Assembly: GCA_913056365.1 (NCBI GenBank)
Contig: CAJXLT010000005.1
Location: 1 to 64,000 of the forward strand
Direction: 5' to 3'
Source of the DNA: an uncultured Paenibacillaceae bacterium
GTDB lineage: Bacteria > Bacillota > Bacilli > Paenibacillales > K13
DNA length: 64,000 nucleotides
Below are positions 51,858 through 60,966 of this stretch, piece by piece. How positions within the stretch are numbered: the stretch's first letter is position 1; each line of letters opens with the position of its first letter. The notes beneath the pieces are model-generated. The model worked only from the letters and a program-made list of their open reading frames with translations, was not told the DNA's origin and did not search any database. Both the position numbers and the translations under genes were made by a program.

Positions 51858-52115
51858 GAGCTCCTAAATCCTCCCCGACGAGTCAATTTCATAATGCGAT
51901 AAGTAGCAGATTTCATTACCAGATATAGCACTATACCTATGCATGTGAACTAGATCTAGTGACGGAAGCTGCAGAAGTGATCATGATGAAAGTGACTCCG
52001 ACTGCAGCCGTTATATTCCGAACGATTAGTTGATGATATAGCTCCTACGCTAAAATTCGACATCGATCTGAGAAATCCTTTTTTTCTCGGGGAAAAATCG
52101 ATCAAGCGCTTACGA

Positions 52116-52400
52116 TTACTGCAAAACCAGTGTCTCTGATTCCGATTCGTCCTTCTGCTTGCTGTACTTCATCTTAGTCGCTTCCCCGCCGCGAAGATGG
52201 CGAATCGATTTGTGATACTCCAGAATGGTCTTCACCTGGTTAGCCAGTTCTGGGTTGATCTCGGGCAATCGCTCTGTCAAATCTTTGTGCACCGTGCTCT
52301 TGGATACCCCGAACTGCTTCGCAATCATACGGACCGTGTTGCGCGATTCGACCAGACTGCGACCGATCTTGATCGTTCTCTCCTTGATGTAATCGTGCAC
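52116..52400 (-). CDS. spoIIID: Sporulation transcription factor SpoIIID
   Basis: A 94-residue DNA-binding regulator that tunes mother-cell sigma-E genes. It begins MHDYIKERTIKIGRSLVESR, essentially as in Bacillus subtilis, with the helix-turn-helix MIAKQFGVSKSTVHKDL and the C-terminal basic KSIRHLRGGEATKMKY. The start is GTG at 52400, read as Met, with GGGAGG 8 nt upstream; the open frame extends 12 codons further but homologues begin here. It lies between spoIIQ and mbl, the order found in Bacillus. Confidence 0.98.
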   Translation of the reverse strand: MHDYIKERTIKIGRSLVESRNTVRMIAKQFGVSKSTVHKDLTERLPEINPELANQVKTILEYHKSIRHLRGGEATKMKYSKQKDESESETLVLQ

Positions 52401-52607
52401 GCCCCTCGCCTCCCTACTCGAGATAGTTTGGTACATTATATGAGTGGTCGGCCTATATATGCGTTGTTTCCAAGCGTGACAGGCTCTATCCGCACGAAAC
52501 TTGTGCCAAGCGCGCTCATTCTCGTGATTTCGCTGTAAGCCGAATATCCTTGCCCGGTCTGGCTTGCAGGCACCTGTGCAACGAGAGGACGAGCGGCGTA
52601 TCCGTCA

Positions 52608-52656
52608 GGCAAAAATAAATAAGCAGCCCGGGCCGCGAAAACGGCTCAAGCTGCTT
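52608..52656 (-). terminator. Terminator of spoIIQ
   Basis: Arms AAGCAGC (52621-52627) and GCTGCTT (52650-52656) with an inner GCCG/CGGC stem are followed on the minus strand by ATTTATTTTT. It lies about 25 bp beyond the spoIIQ stop. Confidence 0.85.
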
Positions 52657-52680
52657 GTACAAGGTTAGGCTATAGACGAT

Positions 52681-53619
52681 CTAGTCTGCTTCCGTAGTGG
52701 AGGACTCAGGCTGAGTATTATCCTCAGGTGCTTCTTCTGTTGAAGAATCGTTAGATGGACTTGTCTCGGACGATCCTTCAGACGTTGCCGCATCATCGGG
52801 AACAATACCTGTAGATCCCTCTGCTTCTGCCTCCGGTTCGTCCAGCTCCATGCCGCGCAGTGCCGGCAAGTACGATTCCGGATTCACCAATTCCTCATTG
52901 TCCTGCACTTCAAAATGCAGATGTACGCCGAGATCCCTATGCAGTTCATTACGTCCGGCTGTACCAATCACCATGCCTTGTGTGACACGATCGTTCTGCT
53001 TCACCTTCATCTCGCCCAAGCTCTGGTAGACGGTCTTCAATCCGTCTTCGTGAGTAATCTCCACGACATTGCCGATCAGCGGCAGCTGCTCTGCCCGCGT
53101 CACTGTACCACTCAATGCCGCCAATACCTCGAACGCCTCTTCATTCTGGTGGGCCAGCGCCAATCCGGTGTTGAACATGAATGTATTGTTGTACTGGATC
53201 GTCGCCGCCTGTTTCGTTGCCGCGTCTGCTGTCTCCTCATAGAACGGCATGATCACATCCATCGCTGCATCGTCGGCGAACGGCCATTGCATGCTCTCAG
53301 CAGGCACCGTTACAGGCAGCGCATCGTCGCCACTCACCGAATCGGTTACAGAAGGATTCTCGCTGTCTGCGATCAATCCGCCTCCTGTCAATTCCGCATC
53401 GGTCAACGCGTTCTGCTCTGGCTCTGAACCTTGATAGGCCCACATTAAGCTTAGGATGATTGCTGCCGCTGCCATATAAGCCGCTGGGAATACCCATTTT
53501 TTCCGAAGCAGCTTCTTCCACGATGATGTCGTACCTGCAGCAGTCTCACGCCTGGTCGTTACCTGTTCCTGATGAGAACCGGAATCTGGTTTGTGTTGAT
53601 TGTTATTTTCTTGGCTCAT
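52681..53619 (-). CDS. spoIIQ: SpoIIQ-like M23/LytM-domain sporulation protein
   Basis: A 312-residue forespore membrane protein. One span near residues 43-63 is preceded by a polar tail, then a LytM/M23 domain at about 130-255 ends in HLHFEVQDNEELVNPESYL. In Bacillus SpoIIQ binds SpoIIIAH to build the channel between forespore and mother cell. The domain looks catalytically degenerate: the usual HxxxD metal motif is replaced by NTGLALA, while the HLH motif is kept. The C-terminal 45 residues are acidic and Ser/Thr-rich. GAGGTGATG precedes the ATG. It lies between spoIID and spoIIID, its conserved position. Confidence 0.9.
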   Translation of the reverse strand: MSQENNNQHKPDSGSHQEQVTTRRETAAGTTSSWKKLLRKKWVFPAAYMAAAAIILSLMWAYQGSEPEQNALTDAELTGGGLIADSENPSVTDSVSGDDALPVTVPAESMQWPFADDAAMDVIMPFYEETADAATKQAATIQYNNTFMFNTGLALAHQNEEAFEVLAALSGTVTRAEQLPLIGNVVEITHEDGLKTVYQSLGEMKVKQNDRVTQGMVIGTAGRNELHRDLGVHLHFEVQDNEELVNPESYLPALRGMELDEPEAEAEGSTGIVPDDAATSEGSSETSPSNDSSTEEAPEDNTQPESSTTEAD

Positions 53620-53714
53620 CTTCCATCACCTCAGCAACCATTGTTGCCAGATGATAGAGTCTTTTATACGTAGTCTCGAAAAAAATTGCTGTGCAACAAG
53701 ATCCAGACTACCAC

Positions 53715-54986
53715 TCACTTCTCTGTTCTAGCGACTAGCAGCTCCTCTTCTTCTAATTGTACGGCATGCTCCTCCAACAGAGAGATACCCAACTGATCGA
53801 CGGTCTCAATCTGGATGCCGGAATAGTAATGCTTCAGAATTTGCTCTGCAGTGTAGCCTTCCTTCGCCATCCCTTGCGCGCCATACTGACTCATGCCTAC
53901 CCCATGTCCGTAGCCGTAGCTCGTAATGTGAACATCCTCTGCTTGCAGTGATAGGGTAAAATGCGACGAAGGAAGCGCCAACAGCTCGCGCACTTCTCTG
54001 CCGGTGAACGATTGTCCGGCGATCTGGATCTTCTTCACCCGCTTGCCGCTCGTCCATGACAGTGTACGCGCACTTGCCTGCGCACTGACAGGCTGAACAC
54101 CTGCAATCTTCAGCTTGCTGAACAGGTCTTCATAGCTAATGCGCGTCTCTTGCTTATACTTGGGCGATACAGCCTCATCCCACGGACTTGTGACACTGCG
54201 CAAGTAAGGGACATATGTCTGCCAATATTCTTCGGCATTCTCGGTATACCCGTTACTAGTGGAAAAGAATGTCGCCTCGATCGGTTGTCCCTCATACGTA
54301 GCTACTTGTCCTCTTGTCTCATTCACTGCGCGGTTCAGTTTGTCCAGATTCGCGCCATAGCGAAGCCAGCCCCACTGGTCGCGCAGGCTGTCCACATCGG
54401 TATACGCTTGATGCTGGATCGTATCCGTCACCCAAGCTTGCTGCGGCACATCCTCGAAATTCCCAATTGCCGCACGCCTAATGAGATACGTTCGGGCAGC
54501 AATCGCTTGTGCCTTCAGCGCCTCCAGCTCGAACGCAACCGGCATCTCTGCGGCCACGACCCCGCGCACATAAGCTTCCAGCGTCACTTCCTCTACCTTA
54601 CCGGTCTCACTGCGATAGACTGGGACCATCCAAGTATGCACACTCTCCTGCAAGGAAGTAGCGGGATTGGGCTGCCAGCGCAACCAGCTCGAGCCGCTCC
54701 CGCTGTCAGGGAACACTAGCGGCTTCACCAGCAGTCCGGGCAGGGCAACAGCAAGCAGTGTAAGCAGGACGACGCAAGCTGCCATACCGATGCCGAAACG
54801 GTGATGAGACAACCGCGCAAGACGACGAACTGTGCGGCGTCTCCCGCTTAACCTTCGTCGGCGAACCGTTCGACTTCGCTTGTCCGTCTGTACGTTGAAC
54901 CTTGCTATGCGGCCTGCGAACCTTCTTCCTCTGCGGCGTAACGGGTACAATGTCTGCTTCCGCTCCGGCCTGCGCCTTCTGTTCAT
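53715..54986 (-). CDS. spoIID: Stage II sporulation protein D (SpoIID), lytic transglycosylase
   Basis: A peptidoglycan-cleaving enzyme of the engulfment machinery. After a membrane span (about residues 68-88, ACVVLLTLLAVALPGLL) the SpoIID domain has LEAYVRGVVAAEMPVAFELEALKAQAIAARTY (cited as YVRGVVAAEMP and LKAQAIAARTY), with the presumed catalytic Glu in AAEMP, and ends GYGHGVGMSQYGAQGMA. The ATG at 54986 follows GGAGGAGG by about 9 nt. The 65 residues before the span are unusually basic, with many Arg pairs. It follows murA after a 650-bp repeat-rich spacer and precedes spoIIQ. Confidence 0.95.
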   Translation of the reverse strand: MNRRRRPERKQTLYPLRRRGRRFAGRIARFNVQTDKRSRTVRRRRLSGRRRTVRRLARLSHHRFGIGMAACVVLLTLLAVALPGLLVKPLVFPDSGSGSSWLRWQPNPATSLQESVHTWMVPVYRSETGKVEEVTLEAYVRGVVAAEMPVAFELEALKAQAIAARTYLIRRAAIGNFEDVPQQAWVTDTIQHQAYTDVDSLRDQWGWLRYGANLDKLNRAVNETRGQVATYEGQPIEATFFSTSNGYTENAEEYWQTYVPYLRSVTSPWDEAVSPKYKQETRISYEDLFSKLKIAGVQPVSAQASARTLSWTSGKRVKKIQIAGQSFTGREVRELLALPSSHFTLSLQAEDVHITSYGYGHGVGMSQYGAQGMAKEGYTAEQILKHYYSGIQIETVDQLGISLLEEHAVQLEEEELLVARTEK

Positions 54987-55140
54987 GGTGCCTATCCTCC
55001 TCCGCAAGGTCGTCCAGGACTGTCCCTGGTAAGACTACTATATGAGGAGCGGCAAATTGATAGAACCGAGAGGGGGAAGGAGATTAGATGAAGGATGCAG
55101 GTCGTACTGTGGAGTCACAGTGGATGTATTGGGGGTTAAT

Positions 55141-55216
55141 GGGTGCAGTGGGAGTGATAGTTGTAGTGCTGGGTGCAGTGGGAGTGATAGTTGTAGTGCT
55201 GGGTGCAGTGGGAGTG
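55141..55216. repeat. Perfect 30-bp tandem repeat, 2.5 copies
   Basis: Two identical 30-bp units (55141-55170, 55171-55200) starting GGGTGCAGTGGGAGTG are followed by 16 bp of a third. Surrounding sequence contains related GTAGTG and CAGTGG words, so a larger low-complexity tract extends over about 55100-55260. Reading frames through it encode Val/Gly/Ser or Thr/Ser/Pro runs and lack ribosome sites. Confidence 0.95.
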
Positions 55217-55382
55217 GATGGCGCAGTAGTGGTGGATAGTTGTAGTGCAGATACAGTGGTGGTTCTGATGAAGGTTGCTAGCGAGGGTTGCAGCACGGTG
55301 CAGGGGATTGCGAATCAATAGTCCAGCGTCACATCGGCTTCACATCCGACATCACATCCGGTATTAAATTGAGGGAAAAAGT

Positions 55383-55539
55383 GGACTTATCTCGCAGCAA
55401 TCTGCAAGAGCGAGCAACTTAGCGGGAGATAATGGACTTATTTCGGCATCTGAGCCAGTCACATAGGTAAAATATAGCGAATAAGACCAGATAAGTCCGC
55501 TATATGTTCCTGTGACATCCTATGCTGCGAGATAAGTCC
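55383..55539. repeat. Intergenic palindromic repeat element (GGACTTAT boxes)
   Basis: A perfect 17-bp inverted repeat (GGACTTATCTCGCAGCA at 55383-55399 and its complement at 55523-55539) encloses further boxes: direct GGACTTAT at 55434 (51 bp after the first) and inverted ATAAGTCC at 55491-55498. It could fold into a long nested hairpin. It lies between murA and spoIID, starting about 95 bp beyond the murA stop. No strong T-tract is seen on the minus side, so it is not a simple terminator. Confidence 0.88.
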
Positions 55540-55632
55540 TATTCCTCCCGTTATTTCGCTTCGTTGTTGCCGCGCACGAGCTGCTTGGTCTGCTTCACAT
55601 GCTTGATCTGCACGAGCTGCTTGGCATGTACT

Positions 55633-56991
55633 TCAAGCACGGGCAAATCCAGTTTGCATCGGGAGTATCGGGAATTCAGAAGCGTCCTCGGTCTGCTCGG
55701 CTTGCGGAATCTGCTTCGGCTTCGCCTCAGCTTGCTCGCTCAGCCTATAGATCGTAGCGCCGAGTCTGGCGAGCTTCTCTGCGATGCCTACATACCCGCG
55801 GTCGATGTGATGCACGCCGCTAACCTCTGTTTCCCCTTCTGCTGCCAGCCCTGCCAATATCATAGCAGCTCCGGCGCGCAGATCTGTCGCACACACTTTA
55901 CCTCCCTTGAGCTTGGCCTTGCCTGTCACAATCGCCGACCGGCCCTCGACCTTAATCTGCGCATTCAAGTTGCGCAGCTCGGCGACATGCATGAAGCGAT
56001 TTTCGAACACGGTCTCGGTCACGATGCTAGTGCCGTCCGCTACAAGCTGAAGCGCCATCATTTGCGCTTGCATGTCTGTCGGGAATCCGGGATGCGGAAG
56101 GGTTTTCACATCGACGCCGACTAACGGCTTCTCCACAGATACGTAGATACCGTTCTCATCCGGTTCAATCGTCACACCCATCTCCTGCATCTTAGAGATG
56201 ACCGGCTTCAAGTGATCCTCGATCGCGCCTTCCACATACACTTGCCCGCCGGTAATTGCTGCTGCGATCATGTATGTACCTGCCTCAACTCGATCTGGAA
56301 TAACGGTATGGACTGCGCCGCGCATGCTGTCCACGCCATGGATGCGGATGACACCTGTCCCTGCACCGCGCACCTTGCCCCCCATCGCGTTCAAGTAGTT
56401 GGCAAGATCGACGATTTCCGGTTCACGTGCGGCATTTTCAATAATCGTCGTTCCTTCCGCCAGTGCAGCCGCCATCATAATATTCTCTGTTGCGCCGACA
56501 CTTGGCACATCGAGATAGATCTTCGCTCCTTGCAGCCGTCCCGCAGCCTTCGCTTCAATACAGCCCTGTCCCAGATTAATCTCTGCGCCCATTGCCTCGA
56601 AGCCCTTCAAGTGCTGGTCAATCGGCCGCGTGCCGATCGCACAGCCACCCGGCAACGGAATCGTCGCCTCGCCACAGCGGGCAAGAAGCGGTCCCATCAC
56701 CAAGAACGAGGCTCTCATCTTACGCACAGCATCATAGGGCGCATCATAGCAGGAGATGTGCGCTGCATTAATACGTACAGTCTCCCCTTCATATTCCAAC
56801 TGAACACCAAGCGCCCTCAGCACTTCGCTAATCGTCATCACATCGTCCAAGGGCGGAGCCTCATGAATGACACTCTCACCCTCAGTCGCTAATATCGATG
56901 CTGCGATAACGGGTAGTACGGCGTTCTTGGCGCCGCTTACTTTGACTTTGCCCGACAATTTACTGCCGCCGCGGACTACGATTTTGCTCAT
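55633..56991 (-). CDS. murA: UDP-N-acetylglucosamine 1-carboxyvinyltransferase MurA
   Basis: Catalyses the first committed step of peptidoglycan synthesis, transferring enolpyruvate from PEP to UDP-GlcNAc. Lys22 in SGAKNAVLP and the PEP-binding, fosfomycin-reactive Cys at about 117 in [14 protein letters not shown] are present, as are [10 protein letters not shown] and [13 protein letters not shown]. At 452 residues it is longer than usual because of a polar C-terminal tail of about 30 residues ([14 protein letters not shown]...). CGGAGGTAA precedes the ATG. Its neighbours, DUF1146 upstream and spoIID downstream, are as in Bacillus. Confidence 0.98.
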   Translation of the reverse strand: MSKIVVRGGSKLSGKVKVSGAKNAVLPVIAASILATEGESVIHEAPPLDDVMTISEVLRALGVQLEYEGETVRINAAHISCYDAPYDAVRKMRASFLVMGPLLARCGEATIPLPGGCAIGTRPIDQHLKGFEAMGAEINLGQGCIEAKAAGRLQGAKIYLDVPSVGATENIMMAAALAEGTTIIENAAREPEIVDLANYLNAMGGKVRGAGTGVIRIHGVDSMRGAVHTVIPDRVEAGTYMIAAAITGGQVYVEGAIEDHLKPVISKMQEMGVTIEPDENGIYVSVEKPLVGVDVKTLPHPGFPTDMQAQMMALQLVADGTSIVTETVFENRFMHVAELRNLNAQIKVEGRSAIVTGKAKLKGGKVCATDLRAGAAMILAGLAAEGETEVSGVHHIDRGYVGIAEKLARLGATIYRLSEQAEAKPKQIPQAEQTEDASEFPILPMQTGFARA

Positions 56992-57138
56992 CTTTGATTT
57001 ACCTCCGCGTAATTATTGGGGCCGACACATGCCGGGCCGCCTCTTGGTCCCGTGCTTCTCTGGTCTGACCATAGGGTTCGCATTCCGTTCATGTATTCAG
57101 TGGGTACTAGTATCCATTGTGAACATCTCGTGCCCATG

Positions 57139-57396
57139 TTATTCGAAAAACAGTCTTAGCATTGATGACCAATTCGCATAATCGTACAGAAAACGGGCAA
57201 GCTGATACCCGAGTACGATAGCCAATATAATTTGCAGCATGATCGCCTGCGGACTTCGGACTGATTTCAGCCATAAGTCAAACCGCACAGATTGCAGCGC
57301 CCACCATGCAGCTGTCATGCAAACTAACGTCACCGTGATCTGAATCAATCCAGATACGCCCACAGACTGATAGAAACTGTCTGGCACATTGTCCAT
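57139..57396 (-). CDS. DUF1146 family small membrane protein (YwzB-like)
   Basis: An 85-residue protein with two membrane spans (about 15-34 and 50-70) and the pattern WWALQSVRFDLWLK between them, ending ANWSSMLRLFFE. It fits the DUF1146 family, of which Bacillus YwzB is a member located upstream of murA. Function is unknown. It starts 8 bp after the stop of the subtilisin gene, so it may be read from that transcript. A ribosome binding site is weak (AAGGA next to the ATG). The 147-bp spacer to murA should contain a murA promoter; no ywmB-like gene is present there. Confidence 0.88.
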   Translation of the reverse strand: MDNVPDSFYQSVGVSGLIQITVTLVCMTAAWWALQSVRFDLWLKSVRSPQAIMLQIILAIVLGYQLARFLYDYANWSSMLRLFFE

Positions 57397-57403
57397 TCCT
57401 TAC

Positions 57404-60217
57404 TCACTTCTTTCTATTCACCAAGTTGTACAGCATCGAAACGAACTCAGCTCTAGTCGAAGTGCCGTCCGGCCGGAACGTATTGTCATCGTACCCAGTA
57501 ATCCAGCCGACCCGCTTCAGCGCACGTACGCGATCCGCTCCCCACTGGCTGGCATCGACATCCTTGAACGGTGAACTAGTGCCTGCACGGGCATCAAGCT
57601 CCATAGCTTGCGCAAGCAGCACCGCCATCTCCATACGAGTGAGCAGCTGGTTCGGCGCAAAGCTGCCGTCCGGGTAACCGGATATCCAGCCTTGAGCAGC
57701 CGCCTGAGCAATCGCCACATACGCCCAATGATTGCTATTGACATCCTTGAATCCCGGTGAATCGTTCGTCTTAGCTGGCGCAAGCGCCTGTACTAGCATA
57801 TAGGTAGCTTCCGCGCGAGTCAACTTGCCATTCGGGGCAAAGCGGAAATCCGGATAACCGGACACTATATTCTTGTTCGCCAGATCGACGATATATTCCT
57901 CTGCCCAATGCCCTTGAATATCACGAAAGCCGGATACTAGCTTCGTCAAGGTCGTACGCAACCGATACGTTTGGGTATCGAATGCCTGATTCGCCTGCAA
58001 GCGTACATAATACGTGCCCTTCGCTAAGTACATGCCATGAGAAATCTCGGTTACCGCTTCATCGTTCACATACACAGCAAGCTGCTTCAGACTGCTGTTC
58101 AGCACAGCAAGCGACATTGTCCGATCCTTCGGGATATTGTCGAGGAGAATGGAAGCATAGCTGTCTTGCGTCACATTGAAGACGAACCAGTCGACATCGT
58201 CATTGGCGTGCATCACGCCAGCATAAGTTCGGCCTGACAGCATCGTAGTAGCCTGATACGTCTTGTCGTTCGGCTCATTCGGATCCTCATAAGTTTGCAA
58301 GTATTGGATCGTTAGCTTGTATTCTCCCTTGACCGGATAAGCATCACTCTGGTAATTCAGATTGCGCACCCGAATGTAGTAATACCCCGGTTCAACCTTC
58401 AAGTTCGGAGAATATTCCGCTTCTCCCTCTTCTGTATAATTGTACGGCCTTCCCGTCTCTCCCATGCGGTGTACCATCAGCTCCAGATCCATCCGGTACG
58501 TATCAGGCTCTGCCTTCACCTTCAATGTGCCCGGCTCCTCCACATGGAACATGTACCAGTCCACATCATTCACCTGATGGAACGTACCTGTGAGCTCATG
58601 GTTTCGAGGTGACAGAGAGTAAGCCAAGTATTGCTTGTCATTATTCTCGAATGCATCACGGTAAATATGAAAGGAGCTTTCCAACCTGTAGGCGAATCCG
58701 TCAATGTTCGCGGAATCGTGAAGTCTGAATCGGAGCAACACAGTTCCGGGCTCGACAGAGAACCTTACTCCCTTAGTCACATCGGCGATTTCCTCACGCT
58801 TCACACCATCGACATAGATTTCCAGGACGATCGAAGCCAATTGTTCCTGTGTCACGCCGGGGAACGTTATCGCCATTGTTCCCTTATAAGGGATTTCGAC
58901 ACTGTACCAATCCACATCGGCAGCGCTGGAGAATGATGCTGATAGCTGTGTATCCAGTGGGAACGGATTAGCCTGGAGCGAGCGGTCATTCGGTTCGTAG
59001 ATATCCTGCTCTGGCGTAACCGTTAACGCTTCATCTACGCGAAGCAATCCGTAGCCCGTCTTCGCATTCCAGCCAGGCTCACCTAGATCACGCGCGCTTT
59101 GTCGCAATAAGCTTCGCACTTGATGAGGTGCCATATCGGGATATTGCCTCCAGATGAGCGCCGCTGCTCCAGCGACTTGCGGAGCTGCCATCGACGTTCC
59201 TTCATCTACACCGTATCCGCCGCCTAACGTCGTTGTGAACACGCGATAGGGTGCAACTAGATCGAGCTCTGGACCGCTGTTCGAATTCGGCTCTGCCTGA
59301 TTGTCCGAGCGGACGCCCCCTACTGCTATTACACTCGGATACGCTGCCGGATACTTAACCGATTGCCCTTCGTTACCCGTTGCGGCTACTAACAAAACAC
59401 CCTTGCTCTCGGCATAGTCCACGATTTCCTTCAAGAACTGAGAATACTTGAACAGACCGAGAGACAGGACAACAATCTGCGCCCCTTCATCGACCGCATA
59501 TTTGATCCCTTCACCAAGCATCATCTCATCACCGGAGCCATTCTTGTCCATGACTTTAACCGGCATGATGCGAGCATTCCACAACACGCCGCTGCCTCCA
59601 GTCTGATTATTGCCGGCAGCTGCGAGCACACCGGCCACATTCGTGCCGTGGCCGTTGTCATCCTGAGGGGGCAACTTGTCATTCAGCAAGTTCGCGCCGC
59701 TGATCAACTGATCCTTCAGATCAGGATGACTCAAATCTACACCCGTGTCTACTACTGCGATCACGATATCCGTGTTGCTCTGGTGCTCATCCCAAGCTGC
59801 TTCCATACCAATCTGCTTCAGATGGCTCTGATTTGCATATAAAGGGTCGTTCGGCACAGCGGCAAGGTGAACACGTTGATTGTCGTTCAAGTAAGCGACC
59901 TCGCTGTGACGCGACCAGCGGTGCGCCCATTCGTCCGCATCCTGCCCGGGCTTCGGCACGGCTACCACTGCTTGAAGCGCTGCTGATTCCCGCACAATGG
60001 TGCTTTCCTCAGTGAATCGTTCATCCATCTCTTCCAGGGGCACAGCCCACTTCACTATCCAAGAGGGAGCGCTCGAGGCATCGACCATACTATCTAGTTG
60101 TTCCATAGCAGCGAGATCGCTCTCAGCTTGCAAGCCAGGCAGTAAGCCTAGAGCCGCTTGTAGCATGATGCATGCAACGAGCGCTATGGATATACGTCTG
60201 ATCCAATCTGCCTTCAT
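57404..60217 (-). CDS. SLH-anchored S8 subtilisin-like protease with prepeptidase-type domains
   Basis: A 937-residue exported serine protease. Signal peptide (about 1-31), a propeptide-like region, then the S8 catalytic domain with Asp157 (VVDTGVD), His190 (DDNGHGTN), Asn283 (ATGNEG) and Ser343 (GTSMAAP). Three beta-sandwich modules follow at about 415-735, opening with variants of YEPNDRSLQANPFPL and containing DVDWYSVEI or DVDWYMFHV, as in PPC domains. Three SLH domains end the protein (about 745-937, each with LTRAEATYM-type motifs). It should be attached to the pyruvylated wall polymer and act on surface proteins. It lies directly before DUF1146, where Bacillus has no such gene. Confidence 0.96.
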   Translation of the reverse strand: MKADWIRRISIALVACIMLQAALGLLPGLQAESDLAAMEQLDSMVDASSAPSWIVKWAVPLEEMDERFTEESTIVRESAALQAVVAVPKPGQDADEWAHRWSRHSEVAYLNDNQRVHLAAVPNDPLYANQSHLKQIGMEAAWDEHQSNTDIVIAVVDTGVDLSHPDLKDQLISGANLLNDKLPPQDDNGHGTNVAGVLAAAGNNQTGGSGVLWNARIMPVKVMDKNGSGDEMMLGEGIKYAVDEGAQIVVLSLGLFKYSQFLKEIVDYAESKGVLLVAATGNEGQSVKYPAAYPSVIAVGGVRSDNQAEPNSNSGPELDLVAPYRVFTTTLGGGYGVDEGTSMAAPQVAGAAALIWRQYPDMAPHQVRSLLRQSARDLGEPGWNAKTGYGLLRVDEALTVTPEQDIYEPNDRSLQANPFPLDTQLSASFSSAADVDWYSVEIPYKGTMAITFPGVTQEQLASIVLEIYVDGVKREEIADVTKGVRFSVEPGTVLLRFRLHDSANIDGFAYRLESSFHIYRDAFENNDKQYLAYSLSPRNHELTGTFHQVNDVDWYMFHVEEPGTLKVKAEPDTYRMDLELMVHRMGETGRPYNYTEEGEAEYSPNLKVEPGYYYIRVRNLNYQSDAYPVKGEYKLTIQYLQTYEDPNEPNDKTYQATTMLSGRTYAGVMHANDDVDWFVFNVTQDSYASILLDNIPKDRTMSLAVLNSSLKQLAVYVNDEAVTEISHGMYLAKGTYYVRLQANQAFDTQTYRLRTTLTKLVSGFRDIQGHWAEEYIVDLANKNIVSGYPDFRFAPNGKLTRAEATYMLVQALAPAKTNDSPGFKDVNSNHWAYVAIAQAAAQGWISGYPDGSFAPNQLLTRMEMAVLLAQAMELDARAGTSSPFKDVDASQWGADRVRALKRVGWITGYDDNTFRPDGTSTRAEFVSMLYNLVNRKK

Positions 60218-60452
60218 TCTAGTACACGCCTCTTCCCTCTAGTAAAAGTCAATTCTAGTAAATTTCCGCCTGATCTATCGCTCATCGTATCGTTTCTATT
60301 CACATATACCATTCTTGTACGAGATATCATACACATATACGCATAACCAACTTTATTTGACGGATATTGTACGATTCATCGTAGAAATTCACTGCGTTCT
60401 TAACGACCCATGACTTTTTTGTATGAAACTTCGTTACTGCTTACCTGCTGTT

Positions 60453-60642
60453 CATGAAATAAAGTAAGAATGACTGCGATTGTGCAGGCTTTGTATATAT
60501 AGAGTAGACGATTTCCCATAATTCCTGCGATAGTGCATCTTTGCATTCGGAATATCGCTAGTTCAAGCGCTCTGAGCTACAAAAGCCTGTATATCCGCAA
60601 GTATTCATAACCCCAAGGCAGGTTTGAGAAGAAAAGCCTGCA
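60453..60642. repeat. Dispersed intergenic element, copy 2
   Basis: Colinear with 48247-48430, about 12 kb away. Landmarks are CATGAAATAAAGT (60453), CTGCGATTGTGCAGGC (60474), CTGCGATAGTGCATCTT (60525, again 51 bp later), CGGAATATCG and AAGCCTGCA ending at 60642. It fills much of the 749-bp spacer between the subtilisin gene and nuoN. The remaining 60218-60452 and 60643-60886 show no gene or fold that I can support. Confidence 0.75.
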
Positions 60643-60886
60643 TAATGGAGTTAATTTCATCGCTGTACAAGCGGAATACTCATGGCTCCGATCTTGCATA
60701 TTACAATATTGCACTTAGAAAAACCCAATATTCCTTGTATTCGCCAAAATACTACAAAACCCTTTCCCATTCTAGAAAGTGGGTCCTTAGTCACATATAC
60801 ACTGTACCTTACTATTATATAAAAGTTGCGCGGCATTATAAATGGGCTGGGAGACGTGAAATTTTGCCAGTACGAGCTCATGCACA

Positions 60887-60924
60887 TAAAAACCGCCCTC
60901 TGTTCAAGTCTGACAGAAGGCGGT
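60887..60924 (-). terminator. Terminator of the nuo operon
   Basis: Arms CCGCCTTCTGT and ACAGAGGGCGG (minus strand, within 60892-60924) pair with one G-U and are followed by TTTTT. It lies about 45 bp beyond the nuoN stop and marks the end of the complex I operon. Confidence 0.87.
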
Positions 60925-60966
60925 GAATGGTGTTCTAATTCGCTTAGCTGGTTGGTGCAGCCATGT

